64,000 nt of DNA from a virus. The notes beneath the pieces were generated by a model. It ran no database searches. It worked only from the letters and a program-made list of their open reading frames with translations, and was not told where the DNA came from. This document shows, one piece after another, positions 37,624-44,986 of the stretch. Made by a program: the position numbers and the translations under genes. Location: IMG/VR virus record IMGVR_UViG_3300046007_003718, positions 1 to 64,000 of that record, one strand, 5' to 3'. Positions within the stretch are counted from its first letter, which is position 1; the number at the start of each line of letters is the position of its first letter.

Positions 37624-37902
37624 TTACAAGAATCTTATATCTTTTTCAAGGGCATAAGTTGCGCTAACAATTTGCTTCTTAAGAGCAGCATTGATTTCCC
37701 GCAATTGCTTCACTTCGATAACAAGTTTGGCAACATCGCTAGCAGCATTTTCAAAAAATTCTAAATCTGAATGAGTCATTGGCTTGCCATTCTCTCGTTC
37801 AATATAAATAAATGCATCGTCGCTAGAGATATCGGCTCTCCAATTGGTGGGAGTTGCGTTTCTCACTCGTTCAGATACTTCGTTTAGATTATTTTCAATC
37901 AC
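37624..37902 (-). CDS. Coiled-coil hypothetical protein (92 aa)
   Basis: Has an N-terminal Asn/Glu-rich part and a C-terminal helix (SDVAKLVIEVKQLREINAAL) likely to form a coiled coil. The start overlaps the stop of the previous gene by four bases (ATGA). Function unknown. Confidence 0.65.
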   Translation of the reverse strand: MIENNLNEVSERVRNATPTNWRADISSDDAFIYIERENGKPMTHSDLEFFENAASDVAKLVIEVKQLREINAALKKQIVSATYALEKDIRFL

Positions 37903-38114
37903 TTTTCTTTCCCTGCTCGTAGGTTTGCCCTTTTTACTCTATCATTGATTCTTGTTTTTTCTATTTCTCTTAAAACAAGATCTGATTTGAAAGTCTTTAA
38001 TTCTTGAATAAAATCAACAGCAATGTCTAATTGCCTCTGCAAAGACTCTTTCTCTTCTGTGGCTTCGACCAATTTATCTGTGGAATTAGCCCACATATCT
38101 TCCCAATCTACCAT
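37899..38114 (-). CDS. Coiled-coil hypothetical protein (71 aa)
   Basis: Helical throughout (NSTDKLVEATEEKESLQRQL...), with a basic C-terminus (RVKRANLRAGKEK). It is the first gene after a terminator and is translationally coupled to the next coiled-coil gene, so the two may form a complex. Function unknown. Confidence 0.65.
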   Translation of the reverse strand: MVDWEDMWANSTDKLVEATEEKESLQRQLDIAVDFIQELKTFKSDLVLREIEKTRINDRVKRANLRAGKEK

Positions 38115-38130
38115 AATATATCTCCGAATA

Positions 38131-38160
38131 GAAAGGGGGCGGGAAATCCCGCCCCCTTTT
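38131..38160 (-). terminator. Rho-independent terminator
   Basis: A perfect 10-bp GC stem (GGGGGCGGGA/TCCCGCCCCC) with a minimal loop, followed by TTTC on the transcript, just after the stop of the 65-residue gene. Confidence 0.85.
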
Positions 38161-38162
38161 AT

Positions 38163-38360
38163 TTAACTTACGACTGGAGCGCTTGACAGAACCTCATGCC
38201 AAGCGGTCTTCACGTTCTCATCTCTTGTTGCTGCGTCCTGAACAAGAGCAACAGGGTTTGAATTCGGGAAATTATCATCTAGACCAAACCGAGAAACAAT
38301 CTCAGTAGCACCTGTCTGAAGGTGGTCTGTGTGTGCAGTGCTTACAAGTCCAAAATGCAT
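38163..38360 (-). CDS. Hypothetical protein (65 aa)
   Basis: Small soluble protein, MHFGLVSTAHTDHLQTGATE..., ending NVKTAWHEVLSSAPVVS. It lies directly before a strong terminator. Not recognised. Confidence 0.55.
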   Translation of the reverse strand: MHFGLVSTAHTDHLQTGATEIVSRFGLDDNFPNSNPVALVQDAATRDENVKTAWHEVLSSAPVVS

Positions 38361-38377
38361 TTTATGCCTTTCTTTAG

Positions 38378-38662
38378 TTAATTTAAGAATGTATTGGGGT
38401 CCAACTCTGGCCCATCATAGTTGCGAACGAAATCTGCTTCATCTTCTTCAAGAAAAGTAACATTGAGTGGAATTTCAATAACTTGAAGTTTTTCACCCTT
38501 CGTCTTTTCAAAGATGAAAGACATTTGATCATAAATGTCTAGAGCATCCTCCACATCAAGAGAAGCATACACAATAGTATTCTCTCTTGCAACTACATAG
38601 ACGGATAATCCGTCGTCGTCAATCTCTTCGTCGCCGTAAATAAAGAAACTGTTCTCCTTCAT
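38378..38662 (-). CDS. Acidic hypothetical protein (94 aa)
   Basis: Mixed alpha/beta acidic protein (FFIYGDEEIDDDGLSVYVVA; VEDALDIYDQMSFIFE). Its first 44 bases overlap the end of the upstream 60-residue gene in another frame. Function unknown. Confidence 0.6.
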   Translation of the reverse strand: MKENSFFIYGDEEIDDDGLSVYVVARENTIVYASLDVEDALDIYDQMSFIFEKTKGEKLQVIEIPLNVTFLEEDEADFVRNYDGPELDPNTFLN

Positions 38663-38801
38663 TCGTGTTACTCGTTTCTGGTTGGTATGAAAACTCGTAT
38701 TTTTCCATTACTTTTGCATATTCCTTCTCAAAAGAGTTTTTATTTGACTCTTTCCATCCGTTGGCATATAAATCATGAAAATCATTCTTTTCGTTATTCA
38801 T
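38619..38801 (-). CDS. Hypothetical protein (60 aa)
   Basis: Begins MNNEKNDFHDLYANGWKES and ends in a basic LRRRRD. The start overlaps the previous gene's end by 8 bases. The last 14 codons overlap the next gene, so the true end or a frameshift link to it is less certain. Confidence 0.5.
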   Translation of the reverse strand: MNNEKNDFHDLYANGWKESNKNSFEKEYAKVMEKYEFSYQPETSNTNEGEQFLYLRRRRD

Positions 38802-39105
38802 TTACTTTTAGCCCTTTTGTCACTATTTTAAGGTTTTCTGTGCCTTTTTCGGTTAAAAACCAGTCAAAAACGGCCTTTTTAAGCCCTTTTTCGTCTAAAT
38901 CTGCGTTTGAGAGGCTAAAAGTAGTGCATCCCAAATCGGACAGATCTTCTGAATAAAACTCTACTTCCGCAGTCTTTTCGCCTCTAATTTGGGTTATTTT
39001 GATATATAACGGTTTATTGTCGCTACCATCAATAGACATTACGACACAATTTTGGACTACAGACTGTATTTTTCTAATATTTAACTTAAACATGGACTTT
39101 GCCAT
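38794..39105 (-). CDS. Hypothetical protein (103 aa)
   Basis: Beta-rich N-terminal half (NCVVMSIDGSDNKPLYIKIT) then a helix (LKKAVFDWFLTEKGTENL). First of three overlapping small genes. Function unknown. Confidence 0.6.
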   Translation of the reverse strand: MAKSMFKLNIRKIQSVVQNCVVMSIDGSDNKPLYIKITQIRGEKTAEVEFYSEDLSDLGCTTFSLSNADLDEKGLKKAVFDWFLTEKGTENLKIVTKGLKVNE

Positions 39106-39145
39106 ACACCTAACTTATCAGAATCCCACTCCCAAATCAAGAATC

Positions 39146-39331
39146 TTAGTTTTTAGAATCTTTCATTTTTGGGTGGGGAGAAATCCAACCAAATATAACA
39201 GCGGAGAGAGTTGCGATTGCCCCCGCAACAGTATCAGGCACCACAATACCAAACATAGTTAGAATCCAAACAATAATTACTCCGACTGCTCCACCTATGG
39301 CTGCTGTTCCTACGGTAGTATCTGGACCCAT
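39146..39331 (-). CDS. Holin-like membrane protein (61 aa)
   Basis: Two predicted transmembrane segments (AIGGAVGVIIVWILTMFGIV and VAGAIATLSAVIFGWI) separated by a short PDT turn, with a basic C-terminus (KMKDSKN): the layout of small two-span phage holins that form lesions letting endolysin reach the wall. The ATG at 39331 (MGPDTT) follows GGGAG at 6 bases and is preferred to an upstream in-frame TTG. No endolysin gene is adjacent; the nearest wall hydrolases are in the tail operon. Confidence 0.6.
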   Translation of the reverse strand: MGPDTTVGTAAIGGAVGVIIVWILTMFGIVVPDTVAGAIATLSAVIFGWISPHPKMKDSKN

Positions 39332-39368
39332 AATAGTCTCCCTTTTCAACTATTATGTTTCGCGGAGA

Positions 39369-39623
39369 TTATGAATCCTTTATAACTTCATAGACCTTTG
39401 TTGTGATCCATCGAATATAGGGCCACGCCAAAAACACGACAAAACTGAGGCCCCACACGGCTACCCACGCGGCAATAAGGATAGTGGAAATAATTCCACC
39501 AATGAAGATTGATACGGGAATTATCGCCAAAAGAATAAAAGCGCCAACAATAAAAAAGCCAACAAATATTTGGGCCATAGTATATTCTAGATCATCTTTA
39601 TTACACTTCTTTAGTTTACTCAT
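39369..39623 (-). CDS. Two-span membrane protein (84 aa)
   Basis: Basic N-terminus (MSKLKKCNKDD), then two long hydrophobic helices (IFVGFFIVGAFILLAIIPVS; ILIAAWVAVWGLSFVVFLAW) and a charged end. Next to the holin-like gene, it may be a second lysis protein (antiholin-like); this is inference from topology and position. Confidence 0.6.
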   Translation of the reverse strand: MSKLKKCNKDDLEYTMAQIFVGFFIVGAFILLAIIPVSIFIGGIISTILIAAWVAVWGLSFVVFLAWPYIRWITTKVYEVIKDS

Positions 39624-39653
39624 TATTCCTATCTTATATATCTCTATATCTTA

Positions 39654-39683
39654 AAGACCTAAGTATAACTCTATATAGGTCTT
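39654..39683. repeat. Inverted repeat upstream of membrane-protein gene
   Basis: Arms AAGACCTA and TAGGTCTT (8 bp perfect) with a 14-nt spacer, about 30 bases before the start of the two-span membrane protein gene. It could be an operator or a 5'-leader hairpin. Confidence 0.5.
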
Positions 39684-39721
39684 ACTCATTATGCAAATCA
39701 TATACATAACTAAAACGAAAA

Positions 39722-39749
39722 CAAAAAGGGGGCCACTCACGGCCCCCTT
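39722..39749 (-). terminator. Rho-independent terminator
   Basis: Stem GGGGGCC/GGCCCCC with a 6-nt loop followed by TTTTTGT on the transcript, just after the stop of the 89-residue gene. Confidence 0.87.
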
Positions 39750-39754
39750 AGAGT

Positions 39755-40024
39755 CTACGACCTATACTTCAAAACATCATCATAGTAATCGGGATCATAA
39801 AACCTTCCCGATGTATTGGGATCTGTACTCGCATCTTCGTTGTTTGTAAAGAACCTGCGGATAAGATCAATTACCTCTCTATATGCATATGCATCATTCA
39901 AGTTGCTCTTCTCTACAAGGCTCACATAGAAATCAAGAAGATCCTCCCGATTCATATGGATGACAACAGTTTCATCCTTCTCACTTCGGACGACGATATC
40001 GCCCTTAAGAACATCAATTGACAT
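39755..40024 (-). CDS. Hypothetical protein (89 aa)
   Basis: Start taken as ATG 40024 (MSIDVLKGDIVV) behind AGAGG; an in-frame TTG 12 codons upstream would overlap the preceding gene. Beta strand start, then a helix (NREDLLDFYVSLVEKS), acidic C-terminus rich in Asp/Tyr. Ends at a strong terminator. Function unknown. Confidence 0.6.
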   Translation of the reverse strand: MSIDVLKGDIVVRSEKDETVVIHMNREDLLDFYVSLVEKSNLNDAYAYREVIDLIRRFFTNNEDASTDPNTSGRFYDPDYYDDVLKYRS

Positions 40025-40041
40025 TAGACCTCTTAATCCTT

Positions 40042-40224
40042 TCACTCTTGGATATTCCAACCCTTATTATAACAACTATTATATGCCTGCCAATACCCAA
40101 TCGCAACATCGCGTGGGCCTACATTCTCAATGCGATTAAGTGCATCAAGAAACAGATACGAGCGCATAACGAGCGACAAATCAATTCCTCGCGGCGCAGC
40201 GTTCAAAAAATTACTTTTTGTCAC
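40042..40224 (-). CDS. Hypothetical protein (60 aa)
   Basis: Mostly helical (SLVMRSYLFLDALNRIENVG) with a Tyr/Trp-rich end (IGYWQAYNSCYNKGWNIQE). Lies between two small genes of the same operon. Function unknown. Confidence 0.55.
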   Translation of the reverse strand: MTKSNFLNAAPRGIDLSLVMRSYLFLDALNRIENVGPRDVAIGYWQAYNSCYNKGWNIQE

Positions 40225-40243
40225 AATATTGTTACAATCTCAT

Positions 40244-40435
40244 CTAGCCTGTACGACGGAGATTATAGATCTGGATATCCTGAATGAATGCTGCATTATT
40301 CAAATCAAGGGATCCTTCGGCAATCTTCGTGACAAGATCATTCTTGGCAGCCTCAATGGCCTCTGGGTCTCCCTGACCTTCGGCTTCAACATTGACAGTT
40401 AAGACAATATCTGCCTGTGCCTGATAAGTAGCCAT
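40244..40435 (-). CDS. Hypothetical protein (63 aa)
   Basis: Small protein with a beta start (MATYQAQADIVLTVNVEAEG) and an Ala/Glu helix. The pattern strand-helix-strand suggests a compact fold. Function unknown. Confidence 0.55.
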   Translation of the reverse strand: MATYQAQADIVLTVNVEAEGQGDPEAIEAAKNDLVTKIAEGSLDLNNAAFIQDIQIYNLRRTG

Positions 40436-40446
40436 CTAATTCCTTT

Positions 40447-40545
40447 CTATTTGTAATCTATAAAGATTCCTATAAGGACGATAAAGAACACTATCCCAAG
40501 GAAACATAAAAGCATAAACATAACTGCATCATGCAGGGCCTGCAT
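40447..40545 (-). CDS. Membrane peptide (32 aa)
   Basis: ATG at 40545, stop TAG at 40447. One transmembrane span (MFMLLCFLGIVFFIVLIGIF) after a short N-terminus MQALHDAV and before IDYK. Its start lies one base after the stop of the next tiny gene upstream, a sign of real coupling. Confidence 0.5.
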   Translation of the reverse strand: MQALHDAVMFMLLCFLGIVFFIVLIGIFIDYK

Positions 40546-40546
40546 A

Positions 40547-40645
40547 TCAGTCCTTATCTTGCTTGCGCTTAACGTTCCAGATCATGATTAGTATCATGGC
40601 CAAGGGAACGAGTAGCCAAACGATATATTGACCAAGGAAATACAT
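40547..40645 (-). CDS. Membrane peptide (32 aa)
   Basis: ATG at 40645, stop TGA at 40547. A single span (MYFLGQYIVWLLVPLAMILI) then a basic tail NVKRKQDKD. Together with its neighbour it adds to a cluster of four small membrane proteins at 39.1-40.7 kb, perhaps lysis or superinfection functions. Confidence 0.5.
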   Translation of the reverse strand: MYFLGQYIVWLLVPLAMILIMIWNVKRKQDKD

Positions 40646-41061
40646 ACACCTACTCTACCAAATATGCTCGCAGATTTCAAAGGGCTGGGACTCCTATCCG
40701 CAGACATACTTTGCGTTTTAGGGATATGGGGGGGTGCTTAATGGACAAAACATATAGGGGGTATATCTTTTGTCCACATATACATAGCAGAACAGTACCG
40801 TTTTCGGTACGGTCTTGCTACCGCTTTAAGGGAAAACTCTTGCGGCGGTACAAACACCCAGCCTAAGCATCTGTCGCTTGCGCCTTCATGCATAAACTCA
40901 AACTACGGAAAATTGCTTACAGATTTAAGAGGAGGGGGACTCCTAACTCAGATATGGGTACCCTTGATTTAAAAGGGATATGGGGGGAGGGGGGGGGTGG
41001 CCCCCTACACTATAGTCGGCCCCCTGTCAAGTCACACCTGTATGTCACAGTTAAGTGTAAC
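40646..41061. other. Noncoding region with inverted repeats, direct repeats and G-tracts
   Basis: No credible gene in 416 bases. Seen: a near-perfect inverted repeat (40742-40776; arms TGGACAAAA/TTTTGTCCA with inner ATATA/TATAT around GGGGG); a second (GTACCG-TTTT-CGGTAC near 40795-40810); and two diverged copies of a block of about 70 bp (40670-40736 and 40918-40994), each with CAGATTT, GGGACTCCTA and AGGGATATGGGGGG in the same order. Long G-runs occur at 40980-41000. The features fit an origin, partition or transcription control region; no function is proven. Confidence 0.6.
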
Positions 41062-41481
41062 TTACCTATTGGGATTCTCCCATGCCATAAGCACAAAGGG
41101 ATAAACGAGATACATAGCCAGAGTCACTACAGCAGAAGCATATCCCAGCATGACCATAGGCACACCAATGAGGGGCAGGGGCACCATGATGATGAGGCCA
41201 AGGACAAGTACCACAAACCCCCTTGCCACAATGGCATTGGCCCATCTCCTCCACGGGTGGAGCGTAGCCTTCCCTTCCCTGTATCCACGGCTAAACGCCT
41301 GTGTGAATGACTCCCTATGAGCCTGTACGGGCACGCTGTTTACATGAGCATGGGGAATACGCCCACTATTCACCACTTCTCCCCCACTATCCCCACCTGT
41401 GTTGGATGCATCGTTCTCCCCATAGCCAAGGGATATACGGCTGCCTTCCATCGTTGTGTAGTCCGGCTTTGTATGTGACAC
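41062..41481 (-). CDS. Membrane protein with two spans (139 aa)
   Basis: A GTG at 41481 preceded by GGAGGTG is the likely start. Residues 1-75 are polar; residues 88-130 are two hydrophobic helices (GFVVLVLGLIIMVPLPLIGV; MVMLGYASAVVTLAMYLVYP). First GC-rich gene after the noncoding boundary. Function unknown. Confidence 0.65.
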   Translation of the reverse strand: MSHTKPDYTTMEGSRISLGYGENDASNTGGDSGGEVVNSGRIPHAHVNSVPVQAHRESFTQAFSRGYREGKATLHPWRRWANAIVARGFVVLVLGLIIMVPLPLIGVPMVMLGYASAVVTLAMYLVYPFVLMAWENPNR

Positions 41482-41730
41482 CTGTGTTGCACCTCCCCCT
41501 CTGTATCTTGTCTATATGTGACATATGCTTATTGGTATGTATATGGGCCGCCGAATGGGCTTCCCTGTAGAGGTGAGTTACACCCCAAAAGTATTTTTTT
41601 TAACCGCCGACGCGAGGGCATAGCCTCCCCCTTCCTGCCGTCCCCCGCATACTATCATATGTGTCAAGTGTATGCCCTCCTCGTTTGTACCGGGTGGGCT
41701 TCTATGGGCCACGGGCATTGGATGAATCCA

Positions 41731-41776
41731 TGAGAAGCGATCTACGGGCCGCGAATGGGGCTACCCATGCTAGGAC
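41731..41776 (-). repeat. 46-bp intergenic repeat, copy 1
   Basis: Plus-strand pattern TGAGA, 7 nt, TACGGGCC, 13 nt, CCCATGCTAGGAC. Same order and exact spacing as three other copies. Lies about 250 bases upstream (in transcription direction) of the two-span membrane protein gene. Confidence 0.75.
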
Positions 41777-41904
41777 ATAGGCTAGGGGGTCGGAGGCCCG
41801 TGTAGGCCTTCCTGTGGCTTCCTGTGCATGGTCCCGTGGATGCCAGCCCCCGTGTCTGGTGGGCCAGCCTGTTCTGTATGGGTCATGGCCGTTGGATGAA
41901 TCGC

Positions 41905-41950
41905 TGAGAGGCTCTGTATGGGCCGCGCCTCGGGGTACCCATGCTAGACC
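41905..41950 (-). repeat. 46-bp intergenic repeat, copy 2
   Basis: TGAGA, 7 nt, TATGGGCC, 13 nt, CCCATGCTAGACC. The preceding GTTGGATGAATC is also shared with copy 1 (ATTGGATGAATC), so the local duplication is longer here. Confidence 0.75.
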
Positions 41951-42019
41951 CTTGCCCACCACCTCGGAGGCCGTCCTAGGCCCTCCTGTGGCCTCGGAGG
42001 CATGGTCCCCGGAACGACA

Positions 42020-42045
42020 AAGGGCCACCCCGGAAGGTGGCCCTT
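42020..42045 (-). terminator. Terminator after helicase C-terminal half
   Basis: Perfect 10-bp stem AAGGGCCACC/GGTGGCCCTT followed by TTGTCG on the transcript; located about 30 bases after the helicase stop. Confidence 0.75.
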
Positions 42046-42072
42046 GTCTCCTGCCCGTTTATCCCGTGACCC

Positions 42073-43110
42073 CTAGAAGGCCGTCACCTCCTCCACCTCA
42101 TCCTCGGACAGCAGGCCCGCCTCCACGATGAAGGGCGAGACCCCGGTGATGTTGCGCCCGTAGACGGAGGTGCTGCTGACGAACAGAACGTCCTCGGCGC
42201 GGGTCATGGCGACGTATGCCATGCGGCGCTCCTCCTCAACGTCCTGCGGGGTCTTGGCGAGCGCGTGGGGCAGCAGGCCCTCGCTCATCCCGGCGATGAA
42301 CACGACCGGCCATTCCAGCCCCTTGGAGCGGTGGATGCTGAGGATGGTCACGGCGTCGTCCTCGTTCTCGCCCCGGAGGTCGGAGGCCTTGGCGGTCACG
42401 CTCTCCTGCTCCACGAACCATGCGACGAACGCCGCGAGGTCGTCCCCGAACTCGGCCCCGGAGAGGGCTACGTCCTCCACGATTGCGATGGAGCCGTCGC
42501 CGTTGGTCTCGGGGGTCTCGGTGTCCTCCTCGGCCTGATCGCGCAGCCATGCGGCCACCCCGGAGTCCTCAGCGATGCCGCGCACAATGTCAATCACGGG
42601 CACCTTGCCGACCATCTCACGGTACTTGCGAATGAGGGCGATGAAGGCGTCCATGTTGTCCTTCTGGCGACGGTTTATACGGGCGTCCTTAAGGCCAAAG
42701 AACGGGTCGTTCGGGCAGGCAGCGTAGGCCTGACGGGCGACACCGGCACCAAGGAACCGCGAGGGCGTGGACAGGGCCGTGGTCAGGGCCTCCTCGTCGG
42801 CGTTGCCGACGACCACGCGCAGGTAAGAGGTGATCGCCTGAGTCTGGTACCGCTTCCAAAACGACGGGGAACCGATGATGCGAAAGGTGAAGCCAGCGCG
42901 GGTAAACGCGCTTTCCAGCGGGCGGGTCTGACGGTTGGTACGGACCAGCACGGCGATGCTCGCGCCGGGGACACCGGCATCGCGCAGGGCCTTGATCTGG
43001 GTGGCGATGTTGTCGGCCTCCTCGCCCTCGTCGTTGTAGTGCGCGTAGTTGATGGGGTCCAGCCCGGTGGCCGGGATGATGAACTCAGGGATATCGGTGG
43101 TGGTGTCCAT
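42073..43110 (-). CDS. UvrD/PcrA-type helicase, C-terminal half
   Basis: A 345-residue protein carrying the 2A/2B domains of a superfamily 1A DNA helicase: motif IV region (IAVLVRTNRQTRPLESAF), motif V (AVTILSIHRSKGLEWPVV) and motif VI with the arginine finger (EERRMAYVAMTRAEDVLF). It has no Walker A, which is in the separate upstream gene. Both halves lie in the same frame, 81 bases apart, divided by two in-frame stops, a hairpin and a promoter cassette. Together they should form one ATP-driven helicase; alone this half cannot hydrolyse ATP. Confidence 0.88.
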   Translation of the reverse strand: MDTTTDIPEFIIPATGLDPINYAHYNDEGEEADNIATQIKALRDAGVPGASIAVLVRTNRQTRPLESAFTRAGFTFRIIGSPSFWKRYQTQAITSYLRVVVGNADEEALTTALSTPSRFLGAGVARQAYAACPNDPFFGLKDARINRRQKDNMDAFIALIRKYREMVGKVPVIDIVRGIAEDSGVAAWLRDQAEEDTETPETNGDGSIAIVEDVALSGAEFGDDLAAFVAWFVEQESVTAKASDLRGENEDDAVTILSIHRSKGLEWPVVFIAGMSEGLLPHALAKTPQDVEEERRMAYVAMTRAEDVLFVSSTSVYGRNITGVSPFIVEAGLLSEDEVEEVTAF

Positions 43111-43135
43111 GTGGTCTCCTTAGTCGTGTAGAGGC

Positions 43136-43185
43136 ATCGTACAGGAAGGGCCGGGAGGATGCAAGCCCTCCCGGCCCCTCGTTTA
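43136..43185 (-). promoter_or_regulatory. Promoter cassette between helicase halves
   Basis: On the minus strand: TAAACG (43185-43180), TTGCAT -35 (43164-43159), 17 nt, TACGAT -10 (43141-43136). The -35 sits in the loop of the strong hairpin at 43148-43177. Confidence 0.7.
43148..43177 (-). terminator. Strong hairpin between helicase halves
   Basis: An 11-bp stem GGGCCGGGAGG/CCTCCCGGCCC with an 8-nt loop. It lacks a U-tract and overlaps a promoter, so it may terminate upstream transcripts while the promoter restarts synthesis. Confidence 0.65.
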
Positions 43186-43191
43186 TCCGGG

Positions 43192-44271
43192 CTACCCGGC
43201 CAGCACCTCCACCGGGACGCCCTCAGCCTCGTCGTGGTCACGGTGCGGGGCGACCTCCTTGCCCAGCCGCTCCTTGTTGTGGGCGATGAGGCGGGCCGCA
43301 GCCTCCACGATGGGGCGACGGGAGCGGTAGTTGGTACCAAGGTTCACGACCGTCACCTCGCCCTTAGTCTGGGCGATGAACTCGGCAGGGACCGCGCCCC
43401 GGAACGAGTAGATGCTCTGGTCGTCGTCCCCGACCATCGTGAGGTTGGAGGTCTGCGATGCCAGCACCCGCATGAGGCCGAACTGCACCGGGTTGCAGTC
43501 CTGCGCCTCGTCCACGAACACCCACTTGACGCGGCCGATCACGGCCTCGCGCACCTTGTCGTCCTTGGCGGCAGCGAGACCCCGGATGCCCATGCATGAG
43601 AAGGTGACGCTAATCACGCCGCCCTGCCGACGCTTCCAGCCCCGGTCGCGGCCCTTACCCTGAACCGCCCAACCCTCGTCCAGCAGGCGCTCCATGATCT
43701 TGTAAACGGTGCCCACCACCGGGTCGGCATCGGGCAGGGAGAGGTACTGCTCGGCGGTGAGGTTCTGGTCCATGATCTTGGACACGGCCTTGGCGATCTT
43801 GCCAGCCTTGCGGGGCATGTCCACGCCGTACTCGGAGCCGCCCCACTCGCTGTCGTTGGCGAGGTTGTGGCCGAACGGGCAGTAGCGCGAGGGAGCCTCT
43901 ACGATGCCGCGCACCATGCCTGTCACCTGACTCGGGGACAGCAGGGAGCCGCCGTACTTGCCAGCGTTTATCCGCTTACCCTTCTGCTGGCGGTAGAACT
44001 TGTACCCCAGCGAGTGCAGGGTGCCAACGTGGGCCAGCCGCTCCACGACCTCATCACCGACAAGGGTGGCAAGGCGGGACTTCATCTCCTCGGCGGCAGC
44101 CGTGGTGAAGGTAGCCAGCACGATGCTCTCGGGGGCCTCGCCCTCGGAGATGAGGCGGGCGACACGGTGAACCAGCACGCGGGTCTTACCGGAACCAGCA
44201 CCAGCGTTAATGACCAGCGGCCCCTCGCCGTGGTCAATCGCCGTCTGCTGCTCGGGACTCATGGTAGCCAT
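43192..44271 (-). CDS. UvrD/PcrA-type helicase, N-terminal half
   Basis: A 359-residue protein with domains 1A/1B of a superfamily 1A helicase: Q-motif (MSPEQQTAIDHGEGPLVI), Walker A (NAGAGSGKTRVLVHR), motif Ia (VLATFTTAAAEEMKSRL), motif II (VFVDEAQDCNPVQ), motif III (VGDDDQSIYSFRGA) and the start of motif IV (NYRSRRPIVEAA). It ends by TAG exactly where the 2A domain should begin. The ATG at 44271 follows GGAGG at 7 bases; upstream in-frame codons cover promoter DNA. A host-acquired repair helicase or phage replication helicase are both possible. Confidence 0.9.
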   Translation of the reverse strand: MATMSPEQQTAIDHGEGPLVINAGAGSGKTRVLVHRVARLISEGEAPESIVLATFTTAAAEEMKSRLATLVGDEVVERLAHVGTLHSLGYKFYRQQKGKRINAGKYGGSLLSPSQVTGMVRGIVEAPSRYCPFGHNLANDSEWGGSEYGVDMPRKAGKIAKAVSKIMDQNLTAEQYLSLPDADPVVGTVYKIMERLLDEGWAVQGKGRDRGWKRRQGGVISVTFSCMGIRGLAAAKDDKVREAVIGRVKWVFVDEAQDCNPVQFGLMRVLASQTSNLTMVGDDDQSIYSFRGAVPAEFIAQTKGEVTVVNLGTNYRSRRPIVEAAARLIAHNKERLGKEVAPHRDHDEAEGVPVEVLAG

Positions 44272-44315
44272 GCTCTTTCCTCCTCGTTCGGCGGGGCCGT
44301 TCCCCGTGTTCACGC

Positions 44316-44356
44316 ATCGTACCACAGGTGGTTCTGAGATTGCAAGTCCTCGTTTA
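44316..44356 (-). promoter_or_regulatory. Promoter cassette of helicase N-half
   Basis: TAAACG (44356-44351), 5 nt, TTGCAA -35 (44345-44340), 18 nt, TACGAT -10 (44321-44316); start codon about 45 bases further on. Confidence 0.7.
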
Positions 44357-44669
44357 GACGGGGTGCCGCATTGGCGTTTGGGCGCGAGTAGCACACCTTG
44401 TCTGAATCCACAAGTACCCCTTGTGCGTACTTGCTACAAAGTCGGTCCCGAGATTGTAAAGTCCCTGCTCCGAGCAGGCACTTTCACCAGAGCCGTTCTA
44501 CGGGCCTTGGAGGGATTCCCGAGGGTCGTTACACCTGAGACCTGTAAAGTCCCTGCTCGTAGCGACTTTCGGGGGTTGGCACGGAGGCCCGAGAATCGCC
44601 TGAGAGCGATTGTGGTGAGACTTTGTGCGAGATTGACACAAGCAAGTTGAGGTCGCTTGTGCGGATTCA

Positions 44670-44907
44670 GCACAATCTCAGTTGCTTGCACTCGCAAGGA
44701 CTCAGTTGCACTTGCAAGTACCTTGTAGCACTTTGTCACAAGAATCCCGTTAAAGCCGTTGGGTTTCTTGGGTATAAAAGCCTGAGATGTTGTTGGGATT
44801 CTTGTGCTGATTTCGCACAATGTTGTTGCAGTAGCAAGTACCTTGTTCAGTTTCGCACAAGGTCACGCTTGTAGGTATCCGCACAATGTAGTTGCAAGTG
44901 CAAGCAC
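44670..44907. repeat. Iteron-like repeat cluster
   Basis: Three copies of GTTGCA-N3-GCAAG (44705, 44825, 44891 onwards), the first two extended by TACCTTGT. GCACAAT precedes at 44670, 44815 and 44881. The arms GTTGCA...TGCAAG-type sequence also give local dyads. Such arrays typically bind a replication initiator or regulator. Confidence 0.6.
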
Positions 44908-44986
44908 AGCGTTTACACGCGGTCCTCGGGGCCTTACACGATTGGGGAGAGAATGTCAAGGGCTACGGGCCTCAGATTTGACGCCC

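Larger units (their letters stand above)
41482..42072. other. GC-rich noncoding region holding two 46-bp repeats
   Basis: 591 bases without a supported gene. Open frames exist on both strands but are GC-bias artefacts without ribosome sites. The region contains two copies of the 46-bp repeat, extra partial copies of its TAYGGGCC core (41541, 41703), and the terminator of the downstream helicase half at 42020-42045. Confidence 0.6.

Noticed and set aside
42265-43131. Long plus-strand open frame (288 codons) opposite the helicase C-half
   Set aside because: It mirrors a gene with clear helicase motifs in GC-rich DNA, has no ribosome site and reads as His/Gly/Val-rich low-complexity protein.
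43111-43191. Intein or programmed frameshift joining the two helicase halves
   Set aside because: The halves are already in one frame, the gap is only 81 bases with two stops, no slippery site and no intein residues.
44410-44640. Possible tRNA genes in the repeat region
   Set aside because: No GTTCRA T-loop with flanking stem pairs and no acceptor pairing on either strand.
44434-44820. Minus-strand open frame of 128 codons in the iteron region
   Set aside because: Repeats in the DNA are read in three frames and both strands; no ribosome site, and protein composition is unlike neighbours.
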